Translations under genes and position numbers: made by a program
Assembly (NCBI GenBank): GCA_030374765.1
Contig: JARGXX010000002.1
Coordinates: forward strand, 806,001 to 870,000
Origin: Agarophyton chilense
Taxonomy: Eukaryota; Rhodophyta; Florideophyceae; Gracilariales; Gracilariaceae
DNA length: 64,000 bases
Direction of reading: 5' to 3'
The notes under the pieces: generated by a model
What the model was told of the DNA's origin: nothing
The model's database searches: none
What the model saw: the letters and a program-made list of their open reading frames with translations, nothing else
Shown here: positions 10,482 through 19,560 of the stretch, piece after piece
How the letters are laid out: each line of letters starts with the position of its first letter
Numbering within the stretch: the stretch's first letter is position 1

Positions 10482-11207
10482 ATGGCTCCACTGCCCGCCG
10501 CTTCGGGCGCCGCCGCCGCTTCGGGCGCCGCCGCCGCCTCGGGCGCCGCCGCCGCCTCGGGCGCCGCCGCCGCCGCAGCCGCACCGCCGCCCGACCACTC
10601 CATCTCGGTGTCGGGGTCAGCCGACCTGGTGGCCGACTTCTTCTCCTACGGCGTCAACACGCTTCTCTACCTGCGTGGCGTGTACCCACCCGAGACCTTT
10701 TCACCGGCACAAAAGTACGGCGTCACCGTGTACGTATCCACCGACCGCGCCGTGCAACGATTCCTACAAAGCGTGCTCGCCCAAATGCGCACCTGGCTAC
10801 ACACCTCATCGCTGCGTCGCGTCGTTGTCGTCATAGCCTCAGCCGCAACCAAGAAGGTGTTGGAGCGTTGGGCGTTTGATGTTTGCGTCTCCGACCCTTC
10901 TCATCCCTCCTCGGATGCGTCCGACGTGTCCGCCGCGTCCGCCCCCAAGAAGCACGCCGTCATAATGGCCGAGATACAGGCAATTATCCGACAGATCAGC
11001 GCCAGCGTCGCTTTCCTGCCCATTCTCGACGAGGCCTGCTCCTTCGACATGCTCATCTATACCGACAAGAGCACCGAGACCCCCGCCAAGTGGCAGGAAT
11101 CCGGGCCGCGCATCATTCCTGACGCCCAGCATGTCACCCTACGCTCATTCTCCACCTCCGTGCACGACGTCAGCGCCCGCGTATCGTACTCAATGTCAGA
11201 CAATTAG
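10482..11207 (+). CDS. MAD2: MAD2 spindle-checkpoint HORMA protein
   Basis: Start chosen at the ATG at 10482, in a good context (GCCGCCATGG), giving 241 residues. Residues from about 45 onward form a HORMA domain very close to eukaryotic MAD2: segments SADLVADFFSYGVNTLLYLRG, PPETF..AQKYG, a VLERWAFDV strand, IRQISASVAFLPILDE.CSFD, YTDK, W.ESGP, and the safety-belt end VTLRSFSTSVHDVSARVSYS. MAD2 binds MAD1 and CDC20 at unattached kinetochores and restrains the anaphase-promoting complex. Usual length is about 205 residues; the excess is an Ala/Gly/Ser-rich N-terminal extension coded by an 18-bp repeat. It converges on USO1 with 87 bp between stop codons. Confidence 0.96.
   Translation: MAPLPAASGAAAASGAAAASGAAAASGAAAAAAAPPPDHSISVSGSADLVADFFSYGVNTLLYLRGVYPPETFSPAQKYGVTVYVSTDRAVQRFLQSVLAQMRTWLHTSSLRRVVVVIASAATKKVLERWAFDVCVSDPSHPSSDASDVSAASAPKKHAVIMAEIQAIIRQISASVAFLPILDEACSFDMLIYTDKSTETPAKWQESGPRIIPDAQHVTLRSFSTSVHDVSARVSYSMSDN
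10500..10571 (+). repeat. 18-bp in-frame tandem repeat at the MAD2 start
   Basis: Four tandem 18-bp units (GCTTCGGGCGCCGCCGCC and close variants) code for repeated Ala-Ser-Gly-Ala-Ala-Ala at the MAD2 N terminus. The frame is kept. The unit looks like replication slippage in GC-rich DNA. Confidence 0.9.
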
Positions 11208-11294
11208 AGCAACCTCTCACAACACACACTACTAATACATGTATTTTTTTTAACAAACTCATATACCTTTACATTTGCATACAGCCCCGTTGCT

Positions 11295-14200
11295 TCAATC
11301 CCTCCCCAGCTCTTCTCTTAATCGCGTCACCTCCACCTCTAGGTCCGCTAGGTACACCAGCAGCTCGTTGTGCTCCTCCTCAAGTGGCTGCAATCCATTT
11401 CCACCTCCGCTCTCCCTCAACTCCCGAATCTCTCCCTTTGCCTTCGCCAGCTCCGTCAAAACTTCCTCTCCGCGCTGTTCAGCGCCTTCAGCCCGAGCCC
11501 TCAATGTCTCCAGGTCCGCGTCCCGCTGTCGCAAGCTGCTCTTCACCCCAAACAGCTCATCAGAGACAGAAGCCAGTTCTGCCAACTCTCGTTTGGCCAT
11601 TGCCAGACACGTCTCCAGCGCTGCACACCGTTGCGCCTTCTCCCGAATAGCCTCCTCCGAAGTGCTGAACTTTGACAGGTGCTCCTCTCTGATTTCGCGG
11701 ATCCGCCGCTCAAGTTCTTCAGATCTGCGCTGCGATGACTCTCGTGCAGCCTCAGCGCTCTTCTTTTCCCTCATACTCTGCTGTAGTTGCTCCTGCATAC
11801 TGCCAATAGTTTCCTTGTTTTCCTTCACTTCTTTGCTCATCTTCGAGTTCTCATCTGCTGTTTTTCGCTGTAATTCCAATGTCTCTCTTAAACTCCTCTC
11901 AACTTCTTCAAAGTTTACCATCGAGTTCTCCAGCTCGCTCGCCTGCTTCTCCAAATCAGACACCCATTCACGGAGGTCTTTGTTGTCCTGTTCAAACTCA
12001 TCTCTGTTTGCTTCTGCCTTTGCCAAAGTCTTGCGAAGCTCTCTTATAGTGCCCTCCTGCATGCCCTTGGTAGAAAGCAACCCTCGCAGGTCTTCCTCTT
12101 TCACACCAATCGTAGCCTCAAGCTCCCGAATGCTTCTCTTATTCTCTGAGACTGTCTCCTCCAGACACATGATTCGTTCGCGACTCTCAGCAACAGACTG
12201 CCTTTCGTTTCCCAAATCCTCTCTAAGTCCTTTGCATGTGCTTTCCAACGACTCGATAGTCGAAAGAAAGTCTTCGTTCTCCCGTTCCAGAACCTCTTTG
12301 CATTCCATTTCTTCTTTAAGACTGGCTTGGAAACGTCTCACCTTCTCGCTGGTTTGCTTCACTTCTCCCTCGAGCATTTCCCTCTGCGCGCGAAGTGAAG
12401 TGATTATGGACACGTTCGAGCGGTTTTCCTTCTCAAATTTTTGCCTCGCTTGTTCTTCCTTTCGAAGCGCATCCTTCGTATTATCGAGCTCGGCACTGAC
12501 GCTGTCCAGGTTGCGTTGAAGTATTTCTCGTTGTGCTTTGCGCTTCTCAATTGTTCGAACAAGTTCATTCTTCTCCGTGTTGAGAGAGGAAACATCCTCT
12601 TCGTGCTTACGGTGTTCTTCCTCGCGTAAAGCTTTCAGCGAAGAATATTTTTCGAGTAGGCGACTGCTTGACTCCCTCTCGCTTTCCAGCTCCGACAATT
12701 TTCGCTCCAGATGCAGGTCGACATCTCGTTTTTCATCCACTAATTTGTCATAACTCACCTTCATCATTTGCTCCGAATCTCGCATCTTTCTTTCGACGAC
12801 CTGAAGCTCACGACTAATGCGATCTATTTCATCTTCGTATTGCTTGGCTTCGCTCTCCCGCTGCTCCTTAAAGTTAGCTCGTTCCTGCTCGAAAGCTGAT
12901 TTTGTTGCTTCCAACCCCGCTTCAAGGTCTTTGAGAGCACTCTGTAGTTCTGCCACCCTGAGTTTCCCGGCCCTTTCTTCTTCCTGCAGTTCTTGCACTT
13001 GATTCTCTGTGGTGTTTAGTGATAGTGTTAGCTTCAGTTCTGATTCCTCGAGTTCTTTAGTTCTTTCCTCAAGATGTTTTATGTTAGTATACGCTTGTTG
13101 TAGCTCTTCTTTACAGTCTTTTAGTTTCGTTTCTGCTTCTTCCAGCAGTTGCTCTTTTCGAAGAATTTTCGCTTGTAATGAATCCGATTCCTCCTCAAAT
13201 GAGCTCTTCAGCGATTGAATCTCTCCTTCCAAGTCCTCAATTGCTTCTTCTTTGCTCCGAACAACGTTTTTCAATGCCGTTTCGACTTCTACTCGTTCTT
13301 TCTGCTTTTTGTCTCTTTCTTCTCTGGTTTTCAGCTCTAAAGTCGATAGCTCGCTTCTTAAAGATTCTTCAGCAGATCTGGACAGCATAAGAAAGTTTTC
13401 AGATTCTTTTAAGCGACGTTCGATGCCTTTCACAGATTCATAAATCCCCATCATCAAATCCAGAGCCGATTCTGCTTCGTTCATGGACCGTGAGAGGGCG
13501 CATCTCAGGTTCTGAGCATCTGCATTTGCACAGTCCAGTTGCTGCGAGATTTCGACAGCCGGGTCAACTGCAGAAGACACCGCCGGAACATCAGACGAAA
13601 GATGGTCTGCATCGGATATTTCGGAAACGGTCGCACTTTTGACGACTCTATGTTTGTTGTTGTCTTCAGCCTGCTTCTTCAGATCGTCTATTAGGTGGCG
13701 AGCGTTCATCAGTTGTGCATGCATCGAAGTCTTGTCAGCAGAGATTTCGACGAGCAAACCTTGGGCAGCAATGAGTTCTAGGTTAGTTGCTGCAACGGTT
13801 CTTGCTGCATCTCGCAGAGCATCTTCAAGTTCAATTACCCGGTTGGCCGATATTTCAGATACTGAAGCGTCACTTTGGGGTTGAGCAGACGTCTCAGTGG
13901 TGGAGCCTGCAAAACGGGATTGAAGATCAGAGATGTGAGCATTGGCAGACACGTTCTCAGCCCTCAACTTTTCTTCAACTAATCTGGCGTTGTCGAGAGC
14001 CTGCTTCAGCTTGCTTTCACCATCAACAGTTTGTTGAAGATCATGAACCTTTGAGGCCATCTCAGTCAATTTCTTTTCGTAGTCCGAACATTTAGCTACT
14101 GCTTGCTCTCGCTCAGAGAGGATAGCATCCATGTCAACTTTCTTTTCAACATTGAACTTCAGATTTTCTTTGAGAAGCGAATTTTCTTCCAGGAGTTTTT

Positions 14201-17200
14201 CCTGGGCCACCCGCGTTGTGGCAAGCTCCCGCTTTAAACAATTCGATTCGCCTTGGTGCGAGGCATTCAACACGACGGTACTGACAACATTCTGAACCTG
14301 CTGAGCAATGAAACTGCGATGCAAAGCATCCTGTAGACGCCTGACAGTCTGCTCGTGTTCAACTACAATCTGGCGGCCAAACTCAATTTCTTTCGTCATT
14401 TCATTACTTTGTTTTTCGGACAGCTTGCAGGCTTGTACCAGAGTGGAAAGCTCTGCTGCTGTGTCGGCGCGTTTTCGTTCGCAGCAACTCAGCTCTTCTT
14501 CCAATCGCTGTACACGGGTTGCGTCTTCAGTGGAATGAGCTAATCTCTCAAGCTCAGTCTTTTTCTCTTCACAATCCTGTGCAAGTTGGTCTCTTTCCAT
14601 CTGCACTACTGATGATACAACTTCCACTTCGCTAACCTGTTTCCGTAGATCCGTGATTTCCCTAGCGGCGGTTGCAAGTTGATCTTTGGCCTCTCGCAAA
14701 GATTCCCTTAATACACTTATTTCATGCTCCATCGCATTCAGCTCCTTTGTTGCTTCTTCATTTCTGGATTGAGTTAATCCTGCGACGTCCCTAGATTGCA
14801 AGCTCGCGCGCTGCTCAGATTCCTCCAGTTCTTTTCTCAACGCAACAACCTCCAATGTGAGATTCCGTTTGGCCTCTTCTGCCTCGTTTTGTGAGAGCAT
14901 TTTCTCGTTCAGTTCATCAACTTCTTTCTGTAGTTCATCGCTTTTATGCTGAAACTCCATTACTGCTTTTTCGAGAGCTTCGGCCTTCGCTGCAATAGAA
15001 TCTCTGTCGCTGGCCTTGGCATGAAGAAGGCTTTCCTTATCCTTTTTATCTGCAATAGTTTCCTTCGCAAGACTTAACTCTTCTTCCAAAGCCCTAATCG
15101 TTTCCAGTAATCTTTCACTATCCTTTGTTTCCAATGTATCTTCCCTGACTATGTCCGTTAGTTTATTTTCGAGTGCTGTAACGCGAGATACCAGTTCTTG
15201 GTTGGTTTCCTCCAGTCTAGACTTCTCGTCCTCTATTTCAAACACCTGTCCAGACAGACGTATGCTCTGTTCAGTTCTTGACGCGAGTTCATCTTTCAAG
15301 ACGGCAGATTCATCCTCCGTTCGCCGCCGCCCTTCTTCAGCCTCAGTACACTGCTGTTGAAGTTCTTCGACTCGCGATCGCATCATATTCGACGTCTGGT
15401 TCTGCCTGTCAACAGTCTCATTTAACGATCGGACCTGACTTTCAAGACCTTGCACGCATTGGTTTAGACGATTTATCTCATAGAACTGTTGGTCCCTGAC
15501 AGATTCACTGGCTTGCGCACGCTTCTGCCACTCTGCAACAGCGTGCCGAGTGTCAACAAGCTCGGCATTCAGCTGTTCATTGGAGGTATGCACGAGACTA
15601 TATTCGTTTCTGAGTTGATCCAAAACCTGTGCTTGCTCAAAAGCCGGGGAATTTCTAATGTTACCTTTTTCCTGTTGAAGCTCTGCTTCGACATCTGCCA
15701 GCTTTCGACGAAGCACAACAACCTCTTGCTGCCTTGAAGCTGAAACCGCCGCTGCAGTTTCTCGGGATTCCTTCATTGTAAGAAGTCTTTCGGATCTTAG
15801 GTTCTCAATTTCAGCTTTCATCTCTTTGTGCAACTGCTCAACAGCAGAGAGAGAGGAGACCGCATCATTGCGTTCCATCTCGGTCATTCTCATTCGAGTT
15901 TCAAGTTCCGTAAAACTCCGTTGAAGCGAGTCTAGATCAGCTTGGCGAGCTCTCAAGGTCGCCTCAGCTACGTCTGCACGTCTTTGATTTTGGATGGCCT
16001 CAGCATATGGTGGAGCCACTCCCGATTTTAAAGCTTCAAGCTCATTTCTGAGAGATATCAGCTCAATCTCCCGATCTTTAACAACCGTGTCAAGTAGCAT
16101 TACACGGTGGGACATCTCTCCTTTCACACGAACCTCTTGCTCCATTGAGTTTTTCAAAAGATCGTATTGACCTCGTAATCGCTGGATTTCTCCAGAAAGC
16201 ACCTCGTTACTTTCTGATGGTGAATGCTCCACATTAGAGGATTGCTCTTCTTCTAATGTAGCATATGCCTCTGATAAAGCTGTGAAGTCCTTTTCCTTTT
16301 CTTCCAATAGAGATTTCAAGGACTCCCTCTCAGCCAACACTCTATCTTTTTCTTCTATTACATTTCGCATGTTTTCTGCGACTTTGGATGCCGAGACCTG
16401 ACTTGTTTTGGACTCCAGCTCGATCTGTGCCTCTTGTAATGCAGCTTTTAGGCTACTTATTTCTTGGCGGGACATGTTCAGAGATTCGTCTTGATTGCGA
16501 ATGAATTCCTTGTAAGAGTTCAAAACTTCGTCCCGAGCTGAGTCAGCTATGACAGCGTGTTCATCCGAATTAGTTGAATGTTCAGTATTGTGTCCGTTCA
16601 TAACTCTACTAGGGGTTGGTTGGGAAGACACGAGATCAAGAGCCCGAGCACCAATTCTTTCGTAGACATTTCCGACGACGTGAAGAATACCATCCCCGTA
16701 CCAGTTTTCATGTCCAAGATTCCCCGACGAAGACAAAAGCCCGGTCTTTTTCTCTAAGGTCAACAGACTCTCCACAAAATTCCATGGAGTCGCATACGCA
16801 TCTCCGGCTTTAAAAGATTTGGCAGCAATGAGGTCATCGAGACACGCAGTAAACTCTGCAACACCGACTCGATTGCGTATCACGTTCGCAACAGTTTCCC
16901 GTGGAATAACAGTGGATGGACCTCCACCCGATAGAAACCCGCTCTGACTCGTAGCATCCGAGGTGCCTTCGGTTGTAAGCCAACAAATGCCCAAAAGCAC
17001 GGCAGCCAATCCGCGAGTGTGAATTTCGGCAATATCTCCTCGGGTACCAGTCCTCTTGATAGTGTCGACAAGAAAAGGAAGATTCATTGCCGACGATAAG
17101 AATGCTGAGACAGCGGATGGACTTTCATAAAGCCACACACATGAAAGCGAGAAAAGAGAAATTCGCACTTCTGGCGGACCACGCTCGCGCTCCAGCTTAC

Positions 17201-18881
17201 CAATTGTTCGTAATACCTGAGACAAGAGGGAACTGCCATTCACATAACAACCCAGGAGACGCTCTTTGGCACCTTGAACGCGATGCACAACCCATGATAC
17301 AAGGGATGCGGCGTAGAACACACCTGCAGCATCCGCGATGTCTGGCCATCCCACCAAAGCCTCTTTAAGGAAGTCCGATATTAATTCCATGGAGTTGCCT
17401 GACGAAGCAAGCTCGCTTGCTGACGAGAGTGAATTAAGAGATAGATTTCTTCTCTCGTCGACGAAAGTAGTAGTCCCTGAGGAGCTAGTCAACGCGTTGA
17501 GGAGAATTGTGGAGGGAAGATCTAATCCCGGATCCACGACAAAAGAGTCGCGTAGCAAAGTATAAGCAGCGGCCCGAACCGCTGATGAATACTCTTTGAG
17601 CATTGTCTTTAGAGCAATAATCTGAGGACTGGTGGCCTGATCTCCACTCGCTACCGAATATGCTGAAGCATTGAACATCGTTCGAAATTCGTCAAGTCCG
17701 CGCACGAGCGTGGCTATGGTCTTCAGTGAAGTTAAGCGGATATCCAATCCAAGCTCAGAATTGGAATTAGATGATCGTCCTGAGAAACCAAGATTCAGTA
17801 GTGTCCGAAAGATATTAGAGGTAAACAAATCGTTTCGCAAACGAATACTTTCTTCGTCAGTCCCGTCTACCATGTTAGAGATGCATTGCAAGGATAGTAA
17901 CAAATTTCTCTCTGCTTGTCGCTCAAACGCAGTTTTCCCCCCAGCTGACGCGGTACTTCCAGAGGATGTCTCGGTCTCGTTTGTAATAAGACCAGTATCA
18001 ATGGCGGAGCGCTGGAGAATACTGACAAGTTTCGGAATGCACGCAGTATCCCGTAAGAAGGTCTTTGTTGTCGAAGTACCAGCCAGAAGATTATGAACAA
18101 CGAGCAGTATGTCATGCACGAAAATAGCGGTTTCAACATTCTCTTTGTCAAGTACGTCACCTGAAAAATCGTCCATCGTAACCTCAGCTGACAAGGTCTC
18201 AAGAAGAGCGAAAAGTTTCTCCAGCACTCCAGCAAAAGCGACAATCTTACATATTTCGGCGGACTTGACGCAAAGCGTGGAAAGAAGCAAAACTGCGTTG
18301 ACGCGAATGTGTCTATCCGGGTCATCCAGCATATCACACACGCGGGGAACTCCTTGCGAGGATGATAGAAGCGCAGACTGAAGTGTTTCACGCGAATTGG
18401 CTGCCATTGCAGTCAGAAGTTCTATCGTGCCAAACTTGATGTAAAAGTCATTCTTTTCAAGCTGCTGCAAGACCAGGGATACGGCATCTGGCAAAGCTAG
18501 GAAGGCGTCAACGTTCTGTTTAGCAATCTCAGCACTAGAGGACTCAAATTTACCCTGTTCATCTTGCGAGAGCTTTTGCGGTATGGAAGAAGGTTCCAAA
18601 GAGCCGCAAAGAGTGATAAGTAAGTCGAGGGCAACTTTGATCGTCTCGTCGTATTCATTGTCCTGTTCCAAAACAGCGTATATAATTTTGATAGCAAGAG
18701 AGCCGGCCTGGCTCTGTGCTTGAGGAGACTGCTTGGCGGCTTCGTTTAGCTGTTGAATGGCTGTGCGACGGTCAACAGGTAAAACCGACGTCTTTATCCG
18801 GTCAACCAAACGAGGGACAACGCTCTGCGCGTCTGATTCGCCACCGGCTACGTAGCGGAGCGCGCCGGAGAGGTAGTTCAT
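11295..18881 (-). CDS. USO1: USO1/p115-like vesicle-tethering golgin, very long
   Basis: Starting at the ATG at 18881 (MNYLSGALRYVAGG), the protein has 2528 residues in one exon. The first 700 or so residues are helical armadillo-like repeats and begin like p115/Uso1 (MN.L.G......, then a DRR.A...L segment and a VLEQDNEYDETIKVALDLL segment). From about residue 770 to the end there is almost unbroken heptad-rich, Glu/Lys/Leu-rich coiled coil, finishing with an acidic stretch. p115/Uso1 tethers ER-derived vesicles to the Golgi and supports SNARE assembly. Human p115 has about 960 residues and yeast Uso1 about 1790, so this one is unusually long, all of the excess in the coiled coil. A GTG further upstream keeps the frame open, but the ATG matches the family start. 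Coiled coils mimic each other, so the assignment rests on the head. Confidence 0.85.
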   Translation of the reverse strand: MNYLSGALRYVAGGESDAQSVVPRLVDRIKTSVLPVDRRTAIQQLNEAAKQSPQAQSQAGSLAIKIIYAVLEQDNEYDETIKVALDLLITLCGSLEPSSIPQKLSQDEQGKFESSSAEIAKQNVDAFLALPDAVSLVLQQLEKNDFYIKFGTIELLTAMAANSRETLQSALLSSSQGVPRVCDMLDDPDRHIRVNAVLLLSTLCVKSAEICKIVAFAGVLEKLFALLETLSAEVTMDDFSGDVLDKENVETAIFVHDILLVVHNLLAGTSTTKTFLRDTACIPKLVSILQRSAIDTGLITNETETSSGSTASAGGKTAFERQAERNLLLSLQCISNMVDGTDEESIRLRNDLFTSNIFRTLLNLGFSGRSSNSNSELGLDIRLTSLKTIATLVRGLDEFRTMFNASAYSVASGDQATSPQIIALKTMLKEYSSAVRAAAYTLLRDSFVVDPGLDLPSTILLNALTSSSGTTTFVDERRNLSLNSLSSASELASSGNSMELISDFLKEALVGWPDIADAAGVFYAASLVSWVVHRVQGAKERLLGCYVNGSSLLSQVLRTIGKLERERGPPEVRISLFSLSCVWLYESPSAVSAFLSSAMNLPFLVDTIKRTGTRGDIAEIHTRGLAAVLLGICWLTTEGTSDATSQSGFLSGGGPSTVIPRETVANVIRNRVGVAEFTACLDDLIAAKSFKAGDAYATPWNFVESLLTLEKKTGLLSSSGNLGHENWYGDGILHVVGNVYERIGARALDLVSSQPTPSRVMNGHNTEHSTNSDEHAVIADSARDEVLNSYKEFIRNQDESLNMSRQEISSLKAALQEAQIELESKTSQVSASKVAENMRNVIEEKDRVLAERESLKSLLEEKEKDFTALSEAYATLEEEQSSNVEHSPSESNEVLSGEIQRLRGQYDLLKNSMEQEVRVKGEMSHRVMLLDTVVKDREIELISLRNELEALKSGVAPPYAEAIQNQRRADVAEATLRARQADLDSLQRSFTELETRMRMTEMERNDAVSSLSAVEQLHKEMKAEIENLRSERLLTMKESRETAAAVSASRQQEVVVLRRKLADVEAELQQEKGNIRNSPAFEQAQVLDQLRNEYSLVHTSNEQLNAELVDTRHAVAEWQKRAQASESVRDQQFYEINRLNQCVQGLESQVRSLNETVDRQNQTSNMMRSRVEELQQQCTEAEEGRRRTEDESAVLKDELASRTEQSIRLSGQVFEIEDEKSRLEETNQELVSRVTALENKLTDIVREDTLETKDSERLLETIRALEEELSLAKETIADKKDKESLLHAKASDRDSIAAKAEALEKAVMEFQHKSDELQKEVDELNEKMLSQNEAEEAKRNLTLEVVALRKELEESEQRASLQSRDVAGLTQSRNEEATKELNAMEHEISVLRESLREAKDQLATAAREITDLRKQVSEVEVVSSVVQMERDQLAQDCEEKKTELERLAHSTEDATRVQRLEEELSCCERKRADTAAELSTLVQACKLSEKQSNEMTKEIEFGRQIVVEHEQTVRRLQDALHRSFIAQQVQNVVSTVVLNASHQGESNCLKRELATTRVAQEKLLEENSLLKENLKFNVEKKVDMDAILSEREQAVAKCSDYEKKLTEMASKVHDLQQTVDGESKLKQALDNARLVEEKLRAENVSANAHISDLQSRFAGSTTETSAQPQSDASVSEISANRVIELEDALRDAARTVAATNLELIAAQGLLVEISADKTSMHAQLMNARHLIDDLKKQAEDNNKHRVVKSATVSEISDADHLSSDVPAVSSAVDPAVEISQQLDCANADAQNLRCALSRSMNEAESALDLMMGIYESVKGIERRLKESENFLMLSRSAEESLRSELSTLELKTREERDKKQKERVEVETALKNVVRSKEEAIEDLEGEIQSLKSSFEEESDSLQAKILRKEQLLEEAETKLKDCKEELQQAYTNIKHLEERTKELEESELKLTLSLNTTENQVQELQEEERAGKLRVAELQSALKDLEAGLEATKSAFEQERANFKEQRESEAKQYEDEIDRISRELQVVERKMRDSEQMMKVSYDKLVDEKRDVDLHLERKLSELESERESSSRLLEKYSSLKALREEEHRKHEEDVSSLNTEKNELVRTIEKRKAQREILQRNLDSVSAELDNTKDALRKEEQARQKFEKENRSNVSIITSLRAQREMLEGEVKQTSEKVRRFQASLKEEMECKEVLERENEDFLSTIESLESTCKGLREDLGNERQSVAESRERIMCLEETVSENKRSIRELEATIGVKEEDLRGLLSTKGMQEGTIRELRKTLAKAEANRDEFEQDNKDLREWVSDLEKQASELENSMVNFEEVERSLRETLELQRKTADENSKMSKEVKENKETIGSMQEQLQQSMREKKSAEAARESSQRRSEELERRIREIREEHLSKFSTSEEAIREKAQRCAALETCLAMAKRELAELASVSDELFGVKSSLRQRDADLETLRARAEGAEQRGEEVLTELAKAKGEIRELRESGGGNGLQPLEEEHNELLVYLADLEVEVTRLREELGRD

Positions 18882-19560
18882 CGCATGAAAAGCCGAAACC
18901 CCAGCGGAGGGGCTCACTGACCGTTTGGTCACAGCTCGGCGGGCGACAAAGACGCGGGAGAGAGGGCTGACGGCAGAAGGAATGAGTTTTTAGATGTTTA
19001 GCGTACAGAGGGCGACCGTAGACTGCTCATGATTGGCCTCTACCCAGTTTAGTCCACACAAGGAATCGCTGTAGTTCCGCGTTGCCTCGGCAGTCCAAAG
19101 CCCGGTCGTTGGCTGTCCTCGTGGCCACGTAATACACGTTTCACAATGGTAGTCCCTCACATATTTAGCCCATTACAGGAGATACCAAAGGTAGCAATGC
19201 TTCCCCGCTTAGTTGTTCACGACCTACCGACAACGGAAGATTCACCACCTCAGCAGGTGCTTCTTCTCTCCACAGTTCGGTGTTTACACGCCGACTTCGT
19301 GAGAAGATTCTTCTTGCGAGGTTTTGCCTCGAACCTTCCGAAAAGCTAACTAGAAAAATCTCTTTTGGCCTTGGGCACCTCGCACCCGAACGACCCGAAC
19401 TGGCCTATCAAATTACATTTTCGTATGGTTTCATAACACAGGAACCCATTTCAACACGAATGTAGCACGCAACTGTACACCGCTCGCAAGCACAAATGAG
19501 CGTGATATGCCATCCAATTTCTTTCCCCCTACGATAAAATGATTACCGAATGCAGCCTCT
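18882..19560. other. Spacer between USO1 start and the DUF5060 gene end
   Basis: This 679-bp stretch must hold the USO1 promoter and the 3' end of the next minus-strand gene. Short open frames on the plus strand carry no recognisable features. Confidence 0.5.

Noticed and set aside
9638-10879. A 413-residue plus-strand open frame over the F-box/MAD2 promoter region
   Set aside because: It is extremely Arg-rich, overlaps two supported genes in other frames and has no domain; it follows from GC-rich sequence.
11275-12519. A 414-residue plus-strand frame antisense to USO1
   Set aside because: Ser/Arg/Cys-rich shadow of the heptad-rich coiled coil on the other strand.
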